Positions 19,464-30,534 of a DNA stretch of 64,000 bases are shown here, in pieces. Under the pieces are notes generated by a model. The model had not been told where the DNA came from. It saw only the letters and a program-made list of their open reading frames with translations, and ran no database searches. This DNA comes from Bacillus sp. 165 (lineage in GTDB: Bacteria; Bacillota; Bacilli; Bacillales; Bacillaceae_G): NCBI RefSeq assembly GCF_017742235.1, contig NZ_JAGHKQ010000005.1, positions 186,001 through 250,000 on the forward strand, given 5' to 3'. The translations under genes and the position numbers were made by a program. Position 1 is the first letter of the stretch, and each line of letters begins with the position of its first letter.

Positions 19464-22400
19464 CTACATGTTGCGGCGGTACTGTCCTCCTACTTCATAT
19501 AAAGCACGTGTAATTTGTCCGAGGCTTGCTACTTTAACAGTTTCCATCAACTCTGCAAAAATATTTCCGCCCGACATTGCAACTTGCTGCAGACGCTTTA
19601 ATGCCACTTCTGTTTCATCTTTATGCGTATCTTGGAATGCTTTTAAATTAATGATTTGTGTTTCTTTTTCTTCATAAGAAGCACGAGCGATTTCCATATT
19701 ATTTACATCTTCCTCCGATGCCGAATTCGGATTCAAATATGTGTTTACCCCGATAATCGGCAACTCGCCTGTATGCTTCTGCATTTCATAATGCATAGAT
19801 TCATCTTGGATTTTACCGCGTTGATATTGTGTTTCCATAGCGCCAAGAACGCCGCCGCGATCATTGATACGATCGAACTCTTGTAGTACTGCTTCCTCCA
19901 CAAGGTCAGTCAGTTCTTCAACGATAAAGGAGCCTTGCAACGGATTTTCATTCTTTGTTAAGCCATGCTCTTTGGTAATGATTAACTGAATAGCCATCGC
20001 ACGTCGTACAGATTCTTCAGTTGGTGTTGTAATCGCCTCATCGTAAGCGTTTGTATGAAGTGAGTTACAGTTATCATGAAGAGCCATCAGCGCTTGCAAT
20101 GTTGTACGGATATCGTTAAATGCAATTTCCTGTGCGTGCAAAGAACGTCCGGATGTTTGTACATGGTACTTAAGTTTTTGACTGCGTTCGTTTGCTCCAT
20201 ATTTTTCCTTCATAATGATAGACCAAATGCGGCGCGCCACACGTCCGATTACTGTATATTCTGCATCCAAACCGTTACTGAAGAAGAAAGAAAGATTTGG
20301 CGCAAAATCATCAATCTTCATACCGCGGCTCAAATAATATTCTACATAGGTAAAACCGTTCGCAAGCGTAAAAGCAAGCTGAGAAATCGGATTTGCTCCT
20401 GCTTCAGCGATATGATATCCAGAGATAGAGACTGAATAATAATTACGTACCTTGTTATCAATAAAGTATGCTTGAATATCTCCCATTAAGCGCAACGCAA
20501 ATTCAGTGGAGAAGATACATGTATTTTGTCCTTGGTCTTCCTTAAGAATATCGGCTTGCACTGTACCGCGCACTGTTTGTAATGTTCTTGCTTTTACTTG
20601 TTCGTATTCTTCCACTGTTACCTTACGTCCAAGCTCCTTCTCTGTTGCTTCCACTTGCTGCGCAATAGCTGTGTTCATAAACATAGCTAGAATAATCGGA
20701 GCAGGACCATTAATCGTCATGGATACAGACGTAGAAGGAGCACATAAATCAAAACCTCCATACAGCTTCTTCATATCATCCAGTGTACATACGTTCACAC
20801 CGCTCTCACCTATTTTACCGAAAATATCCGGACGATAAGATGGGTCTTCTCCATATAATGTTACAGAGTCGAACGCTGTACTTAAACGTTTCGCATTATC
20901 ATCCTTGCATAGATAATGGAAACGGCGATTCGTACGTTCAGGTGTTCCCTCTCCTGCGAACTGTCGCTTCGGATCTTCATCAGCACGCTTGAACGGGAAT
21001 ACACCAGCCGTATACGGGAATTGTCCCGGTACATTTTCCTTACGTACCCAACGTAGAATTTCCCCGTAGTTGCTGTACTTTGGAAGCATTACCTTTGGAA
21101 TTTCTGTTCCGGAAAGTGTTTTCGTTTTTAAGCTTGTGCGGATTTCTTTATCACGGATTTTTGTAATAAACTCATCACCCGCATATTGCTCTTTTACTGC
21201 ATCCCATGTGTCAAGAATCATCTTAGCTTGCGGAGAAAGAGCATTTTCATAGCTATGTTTTACTGCTTGCAACGCTTCTACAGCTTGTAAGTCTCCATCT
21301 TGCTCTTTAATTGCTTCAGCTGCTCCTTCAATTTGGAATACACGTTCAGCCACTTTCGCTTGTTGCTCCGTGCTCTTATGATAATTGCGCACCGTATCAG
21401 TGATTTCACGCAAGTAATAACGACGATCATTCGGAATAATCACATTTTGCTTTTCTACTTTTCCTGCCTTGATTACTTGCGGCTGCAAGTTCATCTGTGT
21501 CTTTTGATTAATCAATTCTACCAGCTTCAAGAATACGTTGTTTGTACCTGAGTCATTAAATTGACTTGCAATTGTACCATATACAGGCATATCTTCAAGT
21601 GGAAGTTCAAATAGCATATGACTGCGCTGATACTGCTTTTGTACTTGACGTAATGCATCTTCAGATCCTTTACGCTCAAATTTATTAATGACAATAAGGT
21701 CAGCATAATCAATCATGTCAATTTTCTCTAACTGTGTCGGTGCACCGAATTCACTTGTCATTACATACATACTCATATCGCTGTACTCTGTAATGCCTGC
21801 ATCCCCCTGCCCAATTCCGCTTGTTTCTACAATGACTAAATCAAAGCCTGCTGCTTTTGCAACTGTAATCGCATCTCTGATGGCAAGAGAAAGCTCAGAG
21901 CGTGATTCACGTGTCGCCAAGCTTCTCATATATACACGCGGAGAATTGATTGCGTTCATACGAATACGGTCTCCAAGCAAAGCGCCGCCTGTTTTTTGTT
22001 TTGTCGGATCGATAGAAATGACTGCAAGTTTCATTTCCTGGAATTCATGTAAGAAACGGCGAATAAGTTCATCCGTTAAAGAACTTTTTCCAGCGCCACC
22101 TGTTCCTGTAATACCAAGTACTGGTGCAGCACCCTTTACTCGCTCAGATAAAGATTGAAAAATCGTGCTTCCCGTTCCAACACTTTCTTCCGCAAGTGTA
22201 ATTAATCTCGCAATTGTATTTGTGTCGAGTTGCTCGATTTTTTCAAGCTCCTTCGTTAAATCACCCGCTGTCAGGAAATCACACTCTTTCAGCATTTCAT
22301 TGATCATGCCCTGTAATCCTAAGCGACGTCCATCTTCCGGAGAGAAAATCTTTGTAATTCCATGCTGATGAAGCTCATCTATTTCACGCGGAATGATAAC

Positions 22401-22709
22401 ACCGCCCCCGCCTCCGTAAATACGAATGTGGGAAGCACCTCTTTCCTTCAATAAATCGTACATATATTTAAAGTATTCTACATGTCCTCCTTGATAGGAA
22501 GAAATAGCAATACCTTGCACATCTTCTTGAATCGCAGCATTAACGATTTCTTCTACTGAACGATTATGTCCTAAATGAATAACTTCCGCACCGCTTGCTT
22601 GTAAAATACGGCGCATAATGTTGATGGACGCATCATGCCCATCGAATAAACTGGAAGCTGTTACAAAACGTACTTTATGTTTTGGACGGTATACTTCAAT
22701 CACAGCCAT
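19464..22709 (-). CDS. icmF: Fused isobutyryl-CoA mutase IcmF
   Basis: Adenosylcobalamin enzyme that interconverts isobutyryl-CoA and n-butyryl-CoA (some members also act on pivalyl- or isovaleryl-CoA). The 1081 residues have three parts: an N-terminal B12 domain with DGHDASI near residue 25, a MeaI-type G-protein chaperone with Walker [10 protein letters not shown] near 210, and a C-terminal mutase barrel ([39 protein letters not shown]). Last gene of the operon, three bases after the TetR gene, with a GGGAG ribosome site. Confidence 0.93.
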   Translation of the reverse strand: MAVIEVYRPKHKVRFVTASSLFDGHDASINIMRRILQASGAEVIHLGHNRSVEEIVNAAIQEDVQGIAISSYQGGHVEYFKYMYDLLKERGASHIRIYGGGGGVIIPREIDELHQHGITKIFSPEDGRRLGLQGMINEMLKECDFLTAGDLTKELEKIEQLDTNTIARLITLAEESVGTGSTIFQSLSERVKGAAPVLGITGTGGAGKSSLTDELIRRFLHEFQEMKLAVISIDPTKQKTGGALLGDRIRMNAINSPRVYMRSLATRESRSELSLAIRDAITVAKAAGFDLVIVETSGIGQGDAGITEYSDMSMYVMTSEFGAPTQLEKIDMIDYADLIVINKFERKGSEDALRQVQKQYQRSHMLFELPLEDMPVYGTIASQFNDSGTNNVFLKLVELINQKTQMNLQPQVIKAGKVEKQNVIIPNDRRYYLREITDTVRNYHKSTEQQAKVAERVFQIEGAAEAIKEQDGDLQAVEALQAVKHSYENALSPQAKMILDTWDAVKEQYAGDEFITKIRDKEIRTSLKTKTLSGTEIPKVMLPKYSNYGEILRWVRKENVPGQFPYTAGVFPFKRADEDPKRQFAGEGTPERTNRRFHYLCKDDNAKRLSTAFDSVTLYGEDPSYRPDIFGKIGESGVNVCTLDDMKKLYGGFDLCAPSTSVSMTINGPAPIILAMFMNTAIAQQVEATEKELGRKVTVEEYEQVKARTLQTVRGTVQADILKEDQGQNTCIFSTEFALRLMGDIQAYFIDNKVRNYYSVSISGYHIAEAGANPISQLAFTLANGFTYVEYYLSRGMKIDDFAPNLSFFFSNGLDAEYTVIGRVARRIWSIIMKEKYGANERSQKLKYHVQTSGRSLHAQEIAFNDIRTTLQALMALHDNCNSLHTNAYDEAITTPTEESVRRAMAIQLIITKEHGLTKNENPLQGSFIVEELTDLVEEAVLQEFDRINDRGGVLGAMETQYQRGKIQDESMHYEMQKHTGELPIIGVNTYLNPNSASEEDVNNMEIARASYEEKETQIINLKAFQDTHKDETEVALKRLQQVAMSGGNIFAELMETVKVASLGQITRALYEVGGQYRRNM

Positions 22710-22712
22710 AAT

Positions 22713-23360
22713 TCACTCTCCCATTTTTAAATATGTTTCGTTCATATGAACACCTGTAAGTAGATACTTTGTTTGCATTTCTATATATTCCTCAAGTGTA
22801 TACAGCTTTTGAAGAACCCATCGGCGAAAGCCCCACATTTGTCCTTGTACAAAAATATTGTGGGCAATGAGCTCAATTTCACGATCTGTTAAGAAAAATA
22901 CATTGTTCTCTACACATTGCTGAAGAATACACTCAAACATGTGTACCATTTCAAGCTCTTTTTTTAATACATACGGAATGGACTCCTTAGAAAGCGACCG
23001 TACTTCCTGATACATAATTAAAACTTCCTCTTGGAGCTCATCCATAACCTTAAAATAGTTGGCAATCGCCATCTTCAAACTTTCCAGACTTCCTTTTTCG
23101 ATGTCTAATACTTGCTCAAGACGCAATTTTACATTTTCATAGATGCTGTCACATACTAAATACAATACGTCATCCTTAGTACGAATATATTCATATAGAG
23201 TGCCGATGCTAAAACCTGCCGCCTTTGCGATTTCTCTTGTTGTGGTACGATGGAAGCCTTTCTGTTTAAACAACTGCACCGCGCCCTTAATCATTTGTTC
23301 ACGGCGGATTTCAATTAATTTTTCATCTTTTACCGATGCCTTTATAGTGTGCTTCCCCAT
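22713..23360 (-). CDS. TetR-family transcriptional regulator
   Basis: DNA-binding repressor of 215 residues. The N-terminal helix-turn-helix reads GAVQLFKQKGFHRTTTREIAKAAGFSIGTLYEYIRTKDDVLY, residues about 26-70, followed by an all-helical ligand domain. It lies inside the fatty-acid operon between acdA and icmF, so acyl-CoA-sensing control of this operon is likely (inference). It is not obviously B. subtilis FadR. The ATG follows AGAGGTGAATT. Confidence 0.88.
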   Translation of the reverse strand: MGKHTIKASVKDEKLIEIRREQMIKGAVQLFKQKGFHRTTTREIAKAAGFSIGTLYEYIRTKDDVLYLVCDSIYENVKLRLEQVLDIEKGSLESLKMAIANYFKVMDELQEEVLIMYQEVRSLSKESIPYVLKKELEMVHMFECILQQCVENNVFFLTDREIELIAHNIFVQGQMWGFRRWVLQKLYTLEEYIEMQTKYLLTGVHMNETYLKMGE

Positions 23361-23418
23361 AATTCACCTCTAGAAATGCTTTAAGAAAAGCGGATCCGAA
23401 ACGGTTGTTCCGCAGACC

Positions 23419-23518
23419 GCAAGAGCTATCCATGCATTAACGAAATCCCAACGAATGAGACTTTTACAAGCAATTCCCCCGCTTGTACTCCGTGCTTTCT
23501 CACAGTCTTAAAGCGGGG
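23419..23518. repeat. Intergenic inverted repeat and possible dispersed repeat, acdA-tetR gap
   Basis: The 228-base gap between acdA and the TetR gene has ccccgctt (23477-23484) paired with aagcgggg (23511-23518). The blocks gcaagagct (23419-23427) and ctcacagtctt (about 23499-23509) recur in the same order and orientation near 43508-43549. No reading frame or T run supports a gene or terminator. Confidence 0.4.
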
Positions 23519-23588
23519 CTTTGCTTTCCGTTCATGTAGAATAAATGCTTATCTTTCTAGTAAAAGCTGCTGCTTCAAGTTCTTCTAC

Positions 23589-24728
23589 TTACTTAGCCAG
23601 CATACGAGAGATAACAAGTCTTTGAATTTCCTGCGTTCCTTCATAGATTTGTGTAATTTTTGCATCACGCATAAAGCGTTCTACCGGATAATCCTTTGTA
23701 TAACCATAACCACCAAAGACTTGAACTGCTTCAGTCGTTACCTTCATCGCTGTGTCCCCAGCAAACAGTTTAGACATAGCGGATTCTTTTCCATACGGGA
23801 GTCCCTCAGATTCAAGCCAAGCAGCTTGATATGTTAAAAGTCTGGATGCTTCAATTTTTGTAGCCATATCAGCCAATTTAAATGCAATTCCTTGTTGAGC
23901 CATGATGGACTTACCAAATTGATATCTTTCTTTAGCGTATTCCACTGATGCATCTAATGCCCCTTGTGCAATACCAACAGCTTGAGCAGCGATTCCGTTT
24001 CGTCCGCCATCCAATGTTTGCATTGCAATTTTAAAGCCTTGACCTTCCTCACCAAGAAGGTTTTCCACTGGAATACGGCAATCTTCAAACATAATTTCAG
24101 TTGTAGGTGAAGAACGAATACCAAGCTTTTGTTCTTTCTTTCCTACAGAGAAACCAGGTGTTCCACTCTCTACAATAAATGCACTTGTACCGCGTTGCTT
24201 AGAAGTTGGGTCAGTTAAAGCAAAGACCACATAGATATCAGCTATCCCGCCATTTGTAATAAAAATTTTCGAGCCGTTCAAAATATAGTGGTCACCATCA
24301 CGTTTCGCAGTTGTTCTCATGCCTCCAGCATCTGAACCCGAGCTAGGCTCTGTTAAGCCGTAAGCTCCAATTTTCTTTCCTTCTGCCATCGGGCGTAAGA
24401 ATTTTTGCTTTTGCTCTTCTGAACCAAATTTATAAATCGGCCACCCTGCTAAAGAAGTATGAGCGGATAATGTGACACCTGTAGATGCACATACACGGGA
24501 AAGCTCTTCTACTGCGATAACATATGCTAAGTAATCGCTACCGATACCGCCGTATTCTTCAGGCCAAGGAATCCCTGTTAATCCAAGCTCCGCCATTTTA
24601 TCGAAAATTTCACGGTCAAAACGCTCTTCTTCATCACGCTCTGCAGCTGTAGGAGCTACTTCATTTTTTGCAAAATCACGTACCATTTTACGAATCATTT
24701 CATGTTCTTCTGTTAATTTAAATTGCAT
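23589..24728 (-). CDS. acdA: Acyl-CoA dehydrogenase (AcdA type)
   Basis: FAD enzyme that introduces the 2,3-double bond into acyl-CoAs. The 379 residues contain the signatures [16 protein letters not shown] and the catalytic Glu in QIYEGTQEI near the C-terminus, plus the [20 protein letters not shown] block. It is paired with a paralogue 15 bases upstream. Substrate length or branching cannot be told from sequence; proximity to icmF suggests short or branched chains. Confidence 0.9.
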   Translation of the reverse strand: MQFKLTEEHEMIRKMVRDFAKNEVAPTAAERDEEERFDREIFDKMAELGLTGIPWPEEYGGIGSDYLAYVIAVEELSRVCASTGVTLSAHTSLAGWPIYKFGSEEQKQKFLRPMAEGKKIGAYGLTEPSSGSDAGGMRTTAKRDGDHYILNGSKIFITNGGIADIYVVFALTDPTSKQRGTSAFIVESGTPGFSVGKKEQKLGIRSSPTTEIMFEDCRIPVENLLGEEGQGFKIAMQTLDGGRNGIAAQAVGIAQGALDASVEYAKERYQFGKSIMAQQGIAFKLADMATKIEASRLLTYQAAWLESEGLPYGKESAMSKLFAGDTAMKVTTEAVQVFGGYGYTKDYPVERFMRDAKITQIYEGTQEIQRLVISRMLAK

Positions 24729-24743
24729 GGAAAATATCCCCCT

Positions 24744-25877
24744 CTATAAATTCTTGCTGATTACTAATCTTTGGATTTCACTTGTACCTTCATAAATTTC
24801 GCATACTTTGGCATCACGGAAGAAGCGCTCTACTGGATAATCCTTCGTATAACCGTAACCGCCAAACACTTGCACCGCTTCAATTGCTACTTCTACTGCT
24901 GTCTGGGATGCAAACAACTTTGCCATAGATGCTTCCTTACCACATGGAAGACCTTGTGCACGTAAGGATGCAGCACGGTATACAAGCAGCCTCGCTGCTT
25001 CAATGCTTGTTGCCATATCCGCTAATTTAAAAGCAATCCCCTGCTGTGCTGAGATTGGCTTCCCAAACTGTTGGCGCTCCAATGCGTAATCATTCGCACA
25101 TTGCAATGCAGCTTCTGCAATTCCCAATGCCTGTGCCCCGATACCGATACGTCCTACATCAAGGTTGGCCATCGCAATTTTAAAGCCTTCGCCTTCCTTG
25201 CCAAGCAAGTTCTCTGCCGGTACCTTCATATCCTCAAATGTTAACTGTACCGTTCTTGACCCGCTCAAGCCCATTTTATGTTCATCTTTTCCGATGATTA
25301 AACCAGGTGTATCACGTTCTACAATAAATGCTGATACTCCTCGTTTTCCTTCTTCCGGATTAGTAGAAGCAAAAACAATATAAGTGTCTGCCTCGCCACC
25401 ATTCGTAATAAACACTTTAGAACCATTAATAATATAATAATCGTCCTTCTTAACAGCCTTAGATTTTAAGCTGCCTGCATCCGAACCTGCGCTCGGTTCC
25501 GTTAAGGCAAAGGCACCTAAATATTCGCCGCTCGCAAGCTTTGGAATATACTTTTGCTTTTGCTCTTCTGTTCCAAAGTATAAAATAGGATTCGTACCTA
25601 CAGATGTATGAACTGCTAAGATAACACCCATAGTCGCACTTACACGGGATATCTCATTAATTGCTAAAACATATGAGATAAAATCCATTTCCGCCCCGCC
25701 ATATTTTTCCGGGATCGGAACCCCCATTAAGCCGAGCTCGCCCATTTTTCTCAATATTTCCCTAGGAAATTCTCCCGTTTCCTCCATTACTTGGACAAAA
25801 GGAGCGATTTCATTCTGAGCAAAATCACGTACCATCTTGCGCATCATTTCTTGTTCTTCTGTTAATAAAAAGTTCAT
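24744..25877 (-). CDS. Acyl-CoA dehydrogenase (short/branched-chain type, MmgC-like)
   Basis: Second FAD acyl-CoA dehydrogenase, 377 residues, clearly paralogous to its downstream neighbour. It shows [32 protein letters not shown] and the catalytic Glu in [11 protein letters not shown]. Start [12 protein letters not shown] at 25877, six bases after GAGGTG; a GTG nine bases upstream overlaps that site. It lies between hbd and acdA in the same operon. Confidence 0.88.
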   Translation of the reverse strand: MNFLLTEEQEMMRKMVRDFAQNEIAPFVQVMEETGEFPREILRKMGELGLMGVPIPEKYGGAEMDFISYVLAINEISRVSATMGVILAVHTSVGTNPILYFGTEEQKQKYIPKLASGEYLGAFALTEPSAGSDAGSLKSKAVKKDDYYIINGSKVFITNGGEADTYIVFASTNPEEGKRGVSAFIVERDTPGLIIGKDEHKMGLSGSRTVQLTFEDMKVPAENLLGKEGEGFKIAMANLDVGRIGIGAQALGIAEAALQCANDYALERQQFGKPISAQQGIAFKLADMATSIEAARLLVYRAASLRAQGLPCGKEASMAKLFASQTAVEVAIEAVQVFGGYGYTKDYPVERFFRDAKVCEIYEGTSEIQRLVISKNL

Positions 25878-25913
25878 CTGTTTCACCTCATCTGTTGATA
25901 AACTAGAAGATTA

Positions 25914-26765
25914 TTAATACTCGTAAAACCCTCGTCCTGTCTTTTTACCTAACCAGCCTGCTTTTACATACTTTCTTAGCAATGGACATGGACGGTATTT
26001 ATCATCGCCAAAGCCTTCATGAAGTGTTTCCATAATATATAGGCATGTATCTAAACCAATAAAGTCAGCCAGCGTTAATGGTCCCATCGGATGATTCATA
26101 CCAAGCTTCATTACTTCATCGATAGCCTCTTTTGTTGCAACACCTTCGTATAATGCATAAATTGCTTCGTTAATCATCGGCAATAAGATACGGTTGGATA
26201 CGAATCCAGGGAAGTCGTTTACTTCAACCGGTGTTTTTCCGATCTCCTTCGTAATATTTTCAATTGCTTCATATACTTCATCCGCTGTAGCTAAGCCACG
26301 AATGATTTCTACAAGCTTCATAACCGGTACCGGATTCATAAAGTGCATTCCAATTACCTTTTCAGGACGATTGGTTGCTGCTGCAATTTCTGTTATAGGT
26401 AATGAAGAAGTATTTGTTGCCAGGATGGCATGCTCTGGTGCAATTTGATCCAACTGAGCAAAAATTTGCTTTTTAATGTCCATTCTTTCTACTGCTGCTT
26501 CAATGATAAGGTCTGCATCTTTTGCACTTTGAATATCTAATGCTGAAGTAATGTTATGTAACGTTTCTTGCTTTTCTTCCTCTGTCATACGTCCTTTTTC
26601 TACTTGGCGAGAAAGGTTTTTCGTAATCACACTGATACCCTTATCTACTTGTTCCTGCTTCAGGTCTTGCAATACTACCTTGTAACCTGCCATCGCACAT
26701 ACTTGAGCAATACCAGATCCCATTTGTCCTGCACCGATTACCATTATGTTTTGTACCTTCATCAT
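25914..26765 (-). CDS. hbd: 3-hydroxybutyryl-CoA dehydrogenase
   Basis: Oxidises 3-hydroxyacyl-CoA with NAD(P) in beta-oxidation or the reverse in butyrate synthesis. The 283 residues have the dinucleotide-binding GAGQMGSGIAQ at the start, the signature MHFMNPVPVMKLVEIIRG, VNDFPGFVSNRIL and a C-terminal TGRGFYEY. Two adjacent ATGs follow GAGGAGGAAGCG; the second is equally likely. No enoyl-CoA hydratase gene is visible in this operon. Confidence 0.92.
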   Translation of the reverse strand: MMKVQNIMVIGAGQMGSGIAQVCAMAGYKVVLQDLKQEQVDKGISVITKNLSRQVEKGRMTEEEKQETLHNITSALDIQSAKDADLIIEAAVERMDIKKQIFAQLDQIAPEHAILATNTSSLPITEIAAATNRPEKVIGMHFMNPVPVMKLVEIIRGLATADEVYEAIENITKEIGKTPVEVNDFPGFVSNRILLPMINEAIYALYEGVATKEAIDEVMKLGMNHPMGPLTLADFIGLDTCLYIMETLHEGFGDDKYRPCPLLRKYVKAGWLGKKTGRGFYEY

Positions 26766-26869
26766 CGCTTCCTCCTCTATTTATAGTGGGAGAAGAGCTC
26801 TAGCTGTGAGCTTCTCCCTTTTCATGTTCTAGCAATCTAGCTTTCTGCTAAAGATGCAAAGTTCTAATT

Positions 26870-28051
26870 TTAATGTACTTCAATCATAATAGCGTCGCCG
26901 CCGCCGCCGCCGCTGCAAATAGAAGCAATACCGATTCCACCGCCGCGCTGCTTCAAGGCATGAATCAAGGATACAACGATACGGGCACCGCTTGCACCGA
27001 TTGGGTGTCCCAGTGCGACCGCACCACCATGTACGTTCACCTTATCAGTGTCCAATCCGGCAATTTTAGTACTTGTTAAAATAACAGCCGCGAACGCTTC
27101 ATTGATTTCAAACAAGTCAATATCTTCTACTTTTTTACCTGTTTTCTTTAATAACTCGTTAATAACTAATCCTGGAGTTCTTGGGAAATTTTTCGCTTCT
27201 GTCGCCATTGCCGTATGACCTAAAATTGTTGCAATCGGTGTTCTTCCCTCTTGTAATGCTCGCTCTTCGCTCATTAATACAAGCGCTGCCGCTCCATCAT
27301 TCAGACCCGGGGCATTCCCTGCCGTTACCGTTCCATCAGCACCAAATACCGGTTTTAGTTTTGCAAGCTTCTCTACTGTAGTGTCCTCACGAGGAGATTC
27401 GTCGTGCAATACCGTAATTGGCTCTCCTTTTCGTTGAGGGACCGTTACAGGAACAATTTCTTCTGTAACTAAACCTTCTTTACGTGCTTTCACTGCTCTC
27501 ATATGGCTGATATAAGCCCACTCATCTTGGGATTCCCTAGAAATCTCTTCTTCTTTCGCCACGTCACTGCCATACGTTCCCATATGAATGCCGGAAAACG
27601 CACATGTTAGACCATCCGCCAAGTTTAAATCTAAAAGCTCGCCATTCCCCATACGGTACCCCCAGCGTGCTCCCTTCAAAAGGTACGGGCTTGTACTCAT
27701 GGACTCCATACCGCCTGCCACGATTAAAGATTGATCGCCTGTACGGATGATTTGATCTGCAAAAGTAATGCTTCGCATACCGGAAGCACACACTTTATTG
27801 ATAGTTTCCGCACGGGTTTCCCAAGGGATTCCCGCTAGCCTCGCTGCCTGGCGTGATGTAATTTGCCCTTGCCCTCCTTGGAGCACATGACCAAAGATAA
27901 CTTCCTCTACATCGTTAGGCGCCACATTTGCTTTTTCTAATGCACCTTGAATTGCAATGCCCCCAAGCTCCACTGCTTTTACATCTTTCAATGCACCGCC
28001 GTATCTTCCAATCGGTGTTCTTACTGCACCTAGAATTACTGTTTTCGTCAT
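26870..28051 (-). CDS. Acetyl-CoA acetyltransferase (thiolase)
   Basis: Condenses or cleaves acetoacetyl-CoA and related 3-ketoacyl-CoAs. The 393 residues start [19 protein letters not shown] at 28051 after GGGGGAG. The acyl-accepting Cys lies in [10 protein letters not shown] near residue 88; [24 protein letters not shown] and the final catalytic Cys in [10 protein letters not shown] complete the set. The glycine run explains a CCG-rich stretch on the plus strand. Confidence 0.92.
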   Translation of the reverse strand: MTKTVILGAVRTPIGRYGGALKDVKAVELGGIAIQGALEKANVAPNDVEEVIFGHVLQGGQGQITSRQAARLAGIPWETRAETINKVCASGMRSITFADQIIRTGDQSLIVAGGMESMSTSPYLLKGARWGYRMGNGELLDLNLADGLTCAFSGIHMGTYGSDVAKEEEISRESQDEWAYISHMRAVKARKEGLVTEEIVPVTVPQRKGEPITVLHDESPREDTTVEKLAKLKPVFGADGTVTAGNAPGLNDGAAALVLMSEERALQEGRTPIATILGHTAMATEAKNFPRTPGLVINELLKKTGKKVEDIDLFEINEAFAAVILTSTKIAGLDTDKVNVHGGAVALGHPIGASGARIVVSLIHALKQRGGGIGIASICSGGGGGDAIMIEVH

Positions 28052-28088
28052 CTTAACTCCCCCATTCTTAAAGCTAAGCATCTCGATT

Positions 28089-28100
28089 GAACGCTCGCTC
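28089..28100. promoter_or_regulatory. Palindromic element upstream of the thiolase gene
   Basis: gaacgctcgctc is an imperfect palindrome of the form GAnCGn-nCGnTC, resembling TetR-family half-sites. A second palindrome, gtaca-cc-tgtac, is at 28124-28135. Both lie in the 112-base gap between fadF and the thiolase gene. No promoter was recognised with them. Confidence 0.3.
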
Positions 28101-28163
28101 GGTTTGTCGTCTGTAAAAGAGGCGTACACCTGTACACCCTTTTATTCTCATGTGACCTGTAAA

Positions 28164-30278
28164 TTATGAAGCTGCCTCTGTTTTATCTCCTACTACAGAA
28201 CGCTCTAAAATTTCTGTAACATCCAATGTTTGTACTTGCTCTTCTACCTCTTTGGCTTTCGTGCCGTCAGAAATCATCGTTAAGCAATATGGGCACCCTG
28301 TGCTGATTACAGAAGGCTTTACAGCAAGTGCTTGTTCTGTTCTTGCTACGTTAATGCGCGTACCTGCTGTTTCTTCCATCCACATTAAGCCGCCTCCGGC
28401 TCCGCAGCACATTCCGGTCTCGCGTTTGCGCTCCATTTCAACAACTTTAACACCCGGAATCGCTTTTAAAATGTCACGAGGTGCTTCATACACTTCGTTA
28501 TATCGCCCTAGGTAACAAGAGTCATGATATGTGATAGTTTCATTCACAGTATGAATTGGTTTCAAACGGCCTTCTTTCACCCATTGATCCAACAACTCTG
28601 TATGATGGTATACTTCTGCTTGTAAGCCAAAGTCTGGATACTCATTTTTAAAGATGTTGTAGGCATGCGGATCAATTGTTACGATTTTCGTTACGCCCGC
28701 TTTTTCAAACTCTTCAATATTTTTATTAGCAAGATCTTGGAATAAGAACTCATTTCCTAAACGACGCGGTGTATCTCCTGAGTTCTTTTCTTTGTTTCCA
28801 AGAATAGCAAACTTAATGCTTGCCTCATTCATCAACTTCGCAAATGATAAAGCAATTTTCTGGCTGCGGTTATCAAAAGAACCCATAGAGCCTACCCAGA
28901 ATAAATATTCAAATTCTTCTCCTGCCTTACTTACCTCTTTCACAGTTGGAATATGAACATCTTCTCGAGCATCGCGCCAGTCTTCGCGCTGCTTTCTGTT
29001 TAATCCCCACGGATTCCCTTGACGCTCGATGTTTGTCATCGCCCGTTGTGCTTCTGCGTCCATATTTCCTTCTGTTAAAACAAGGTAACGGCGAAGGTCA
29101 ATAATTTTATCTACATGCTCGTTCATAACTGGACACTGATCTTCACAGTTACGGCACGTTGTACATGCCCATATCTCTTCTTCTGTAATAACATCGCCGA
29201 TTAAGCTTGGGCTATACTCCAACACTGCCGCTGCAGACTCTTGCTGTCCTTTTCCCGCAGCCGATAACGCCAGCTGATTGCCCTGCGTATTGTTAAATGC
29301 AAAAGCTGGTACCCAAGGTGTACGAGACGTTACAACTGCTCCCGTATCTGTTAAATGGTCACGAAGCTTCAAAATCAAGTCCATTGGAGAAAGCATTTTA
29401 CCTGTCCCCGTTGCCGGACACATATTTGTACATCTTCCACACTCTACGCAAGCATATAAGTCAATAAGCTGCGTTTGTTTAAAATCTTGAATTTTTCCAA
29501 CACCAAACGTTTCTTGTGTCTCGTCTTCAAAATCAATTTTCTCCAGTTTTCCTGGATTCGTTAAGCGGCCGAAGTATACGTTTGCCGGACCGGCAATTAA
29601 ATGTGCATGCTTAGATTGCGGCACGTACACTAAGAATGTAAGAAGAATCAATAAGTGTACCCACCATGCGAAGTAAAACACAACCGTTGCAGCTGTTTCT
29701 CCAATGCCAGAAAAAATGTATGCGATTACAGAAGCAATCGGTTCACTCCATGACGCTTCTCCGCCATCCAAAATAATACCCATTCCGTTTCCAAGTAGAA
29801 CAGAAAGCATTAATCCCCCGATAAAAATAAGAACGAGGCCTGATTTGAAATTACGCTTTAAACGAACAAGCTTTTCAATATAGCGTCTATGAAACGCCCA
29901 AAATACTGCAGTTAAAATGACTAAGGTGATAATTTCTTGGAAGAAAGTAAATGCAGGATACAGTGGTCCAAGCGGTAAATGTGACTCAGGCACAAGTCCT
30001 TTCCAAATAAAGTCCAGCGCTCCGAATTGGACTAAAATAAAACCGTAGAAAAACATGACGTGAATAAGGCCACTTTTTTTATCTTTCAAAAGCTTTTTTT
30101 GGCCGAAGACATTAACTTTGACGCGATCCCAGCGTTCTTTTACTTTGTTATCAAATTCAATCTTTTTTCCGAGCCTTATATACTCAATTCTTGTTTTAAT
30201 CAAATAAGCAAATAGATAGAGTGCATATCCTGTCACTGCAAGAAAAGCGCACCAATTAACCAGAAGCCACACGTTCAT
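28164..30278 (-). CDS. fadF: Iron-sulfur oxidoreductase FadF (heterodisulfide reductase-like)
   Basis: Membrane Fe-S protein thought to pass electrons from acyl-CoA dehydrogenases and ETF to the quinone pool. Of 704 residues, the first 250 hold about five transmembrane helices (NarI-like). Two 4Fe-4S motifs follow: CVECGRCTNMCP and CTTCRNCEDQCP. The C-terminal half has CCG domains (MCCGAGGGLMW, GCPYC). It is the first gene of the operon, behind a promoter with a FadR-like box. Confidence 0.88.
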   Translation of the reverse strand: MNVWLLVNWCAFLAVTGYALYLFAYLIKTRIEYIRLGKKIEFDNKVKERWDRVKVNVFGQKKLLKDKKSGLIHVMFFYGFILVQFGALDFIWKGLVPESHLPLGPLYPAFTFFQEIITLVILTAVFWAFHRRYIEKLVRLKRNFKSGLVLIFIGGLMLSVLLGNGMGIILDGGEASWSEPIASVIAYIFSGIGETAATVVFYFAWWVHLLILLTFLVYVPQSKHAHLIAGPANVYFGRLTNPGKLEKIDFEDETQETFGVGKIQDFKQTQLIDLYACVECGRCTNMCPATGTGKMLSPMDLILKLRDHLTDTGAVVTSRTPWVPAFAFNNTQGNQLALSAAGKGQQESAAAVLEYSPSLIGDVITEEEIWACTTCRNCEDQCPVMNEHVDKIIDLRRYLVLTEGNMDAEAQRAMTNIERQGNPWGLNRKQREDWRDAREDVHIPTVKEVSKAGEEFEYLFWVGSMGSFDNRSQKIALSFAKLMNEASIKFAILGNKEKNSGDTPRRLGNEFLFQDLANKNIEEFEKAGVTKIVTIDPHAYNIFKNEYPDFGLQAEVYHHTELLDQWVKEGRLKPIHTVNETITYHDSCYLGRYNEVYEAPRDILKAIPGVKVVEMERKRETGMCCGAGGGLMWMEETAGTRINVARTEQALAVKPSVISTGCPYCLTMISDGTKAKEVEEQVQTLDVTEILERSVVGDKTEAAS

Positions 30279-30389
30279 CTCGTTTTAACCCCTCTCTTAT
30301 GACTGACGACGTTACTAAAATAAAAATTATATTAGAAAATTACCTCCTTTTAGATAATAATTAATTTTCTGAATTCATACCCTACTTTC

Positions 30390-30417
30390 ATTATAGTATG
30401 AGTGAGCATTCAGTCAA
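30390..30417 (-). promoter_or_regulatory. fad operon promoter with FadR-like operator
   Basis: On the minus strand TTGACT (30412-30417), 16-base spacer, TATAAT (30390-30395). The plus-strand 18-mer tgagtgagcattcagtca (30399-30416) fills the spacer and overlaps the -35 box. It matches the B. subtilis FadR consensus TGAATGANTANTCATTCA at 13 of 16 specified positions. A half CodY-like site (aattttctgaa) follows at 30363-30373. Confidence 0.65.
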
Positions 30418-30534
30418 CCCTTTTTTTGTTATACAACAATACAAATTCTTTCGACACAATGAAACGCATTTTCAATCATAATCCACCCAACATCAGGCGA
30501 AACTAAAAACACTTGAATCTGGAGGGGCTCCCGT

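Noticed and set aside
26895-26925. GCC/CCG simple repeat near the thiolase stop
   Set aside because: It encodes the conserved glycine run around the catalytic cysteine of the thiolase on the minus strand.
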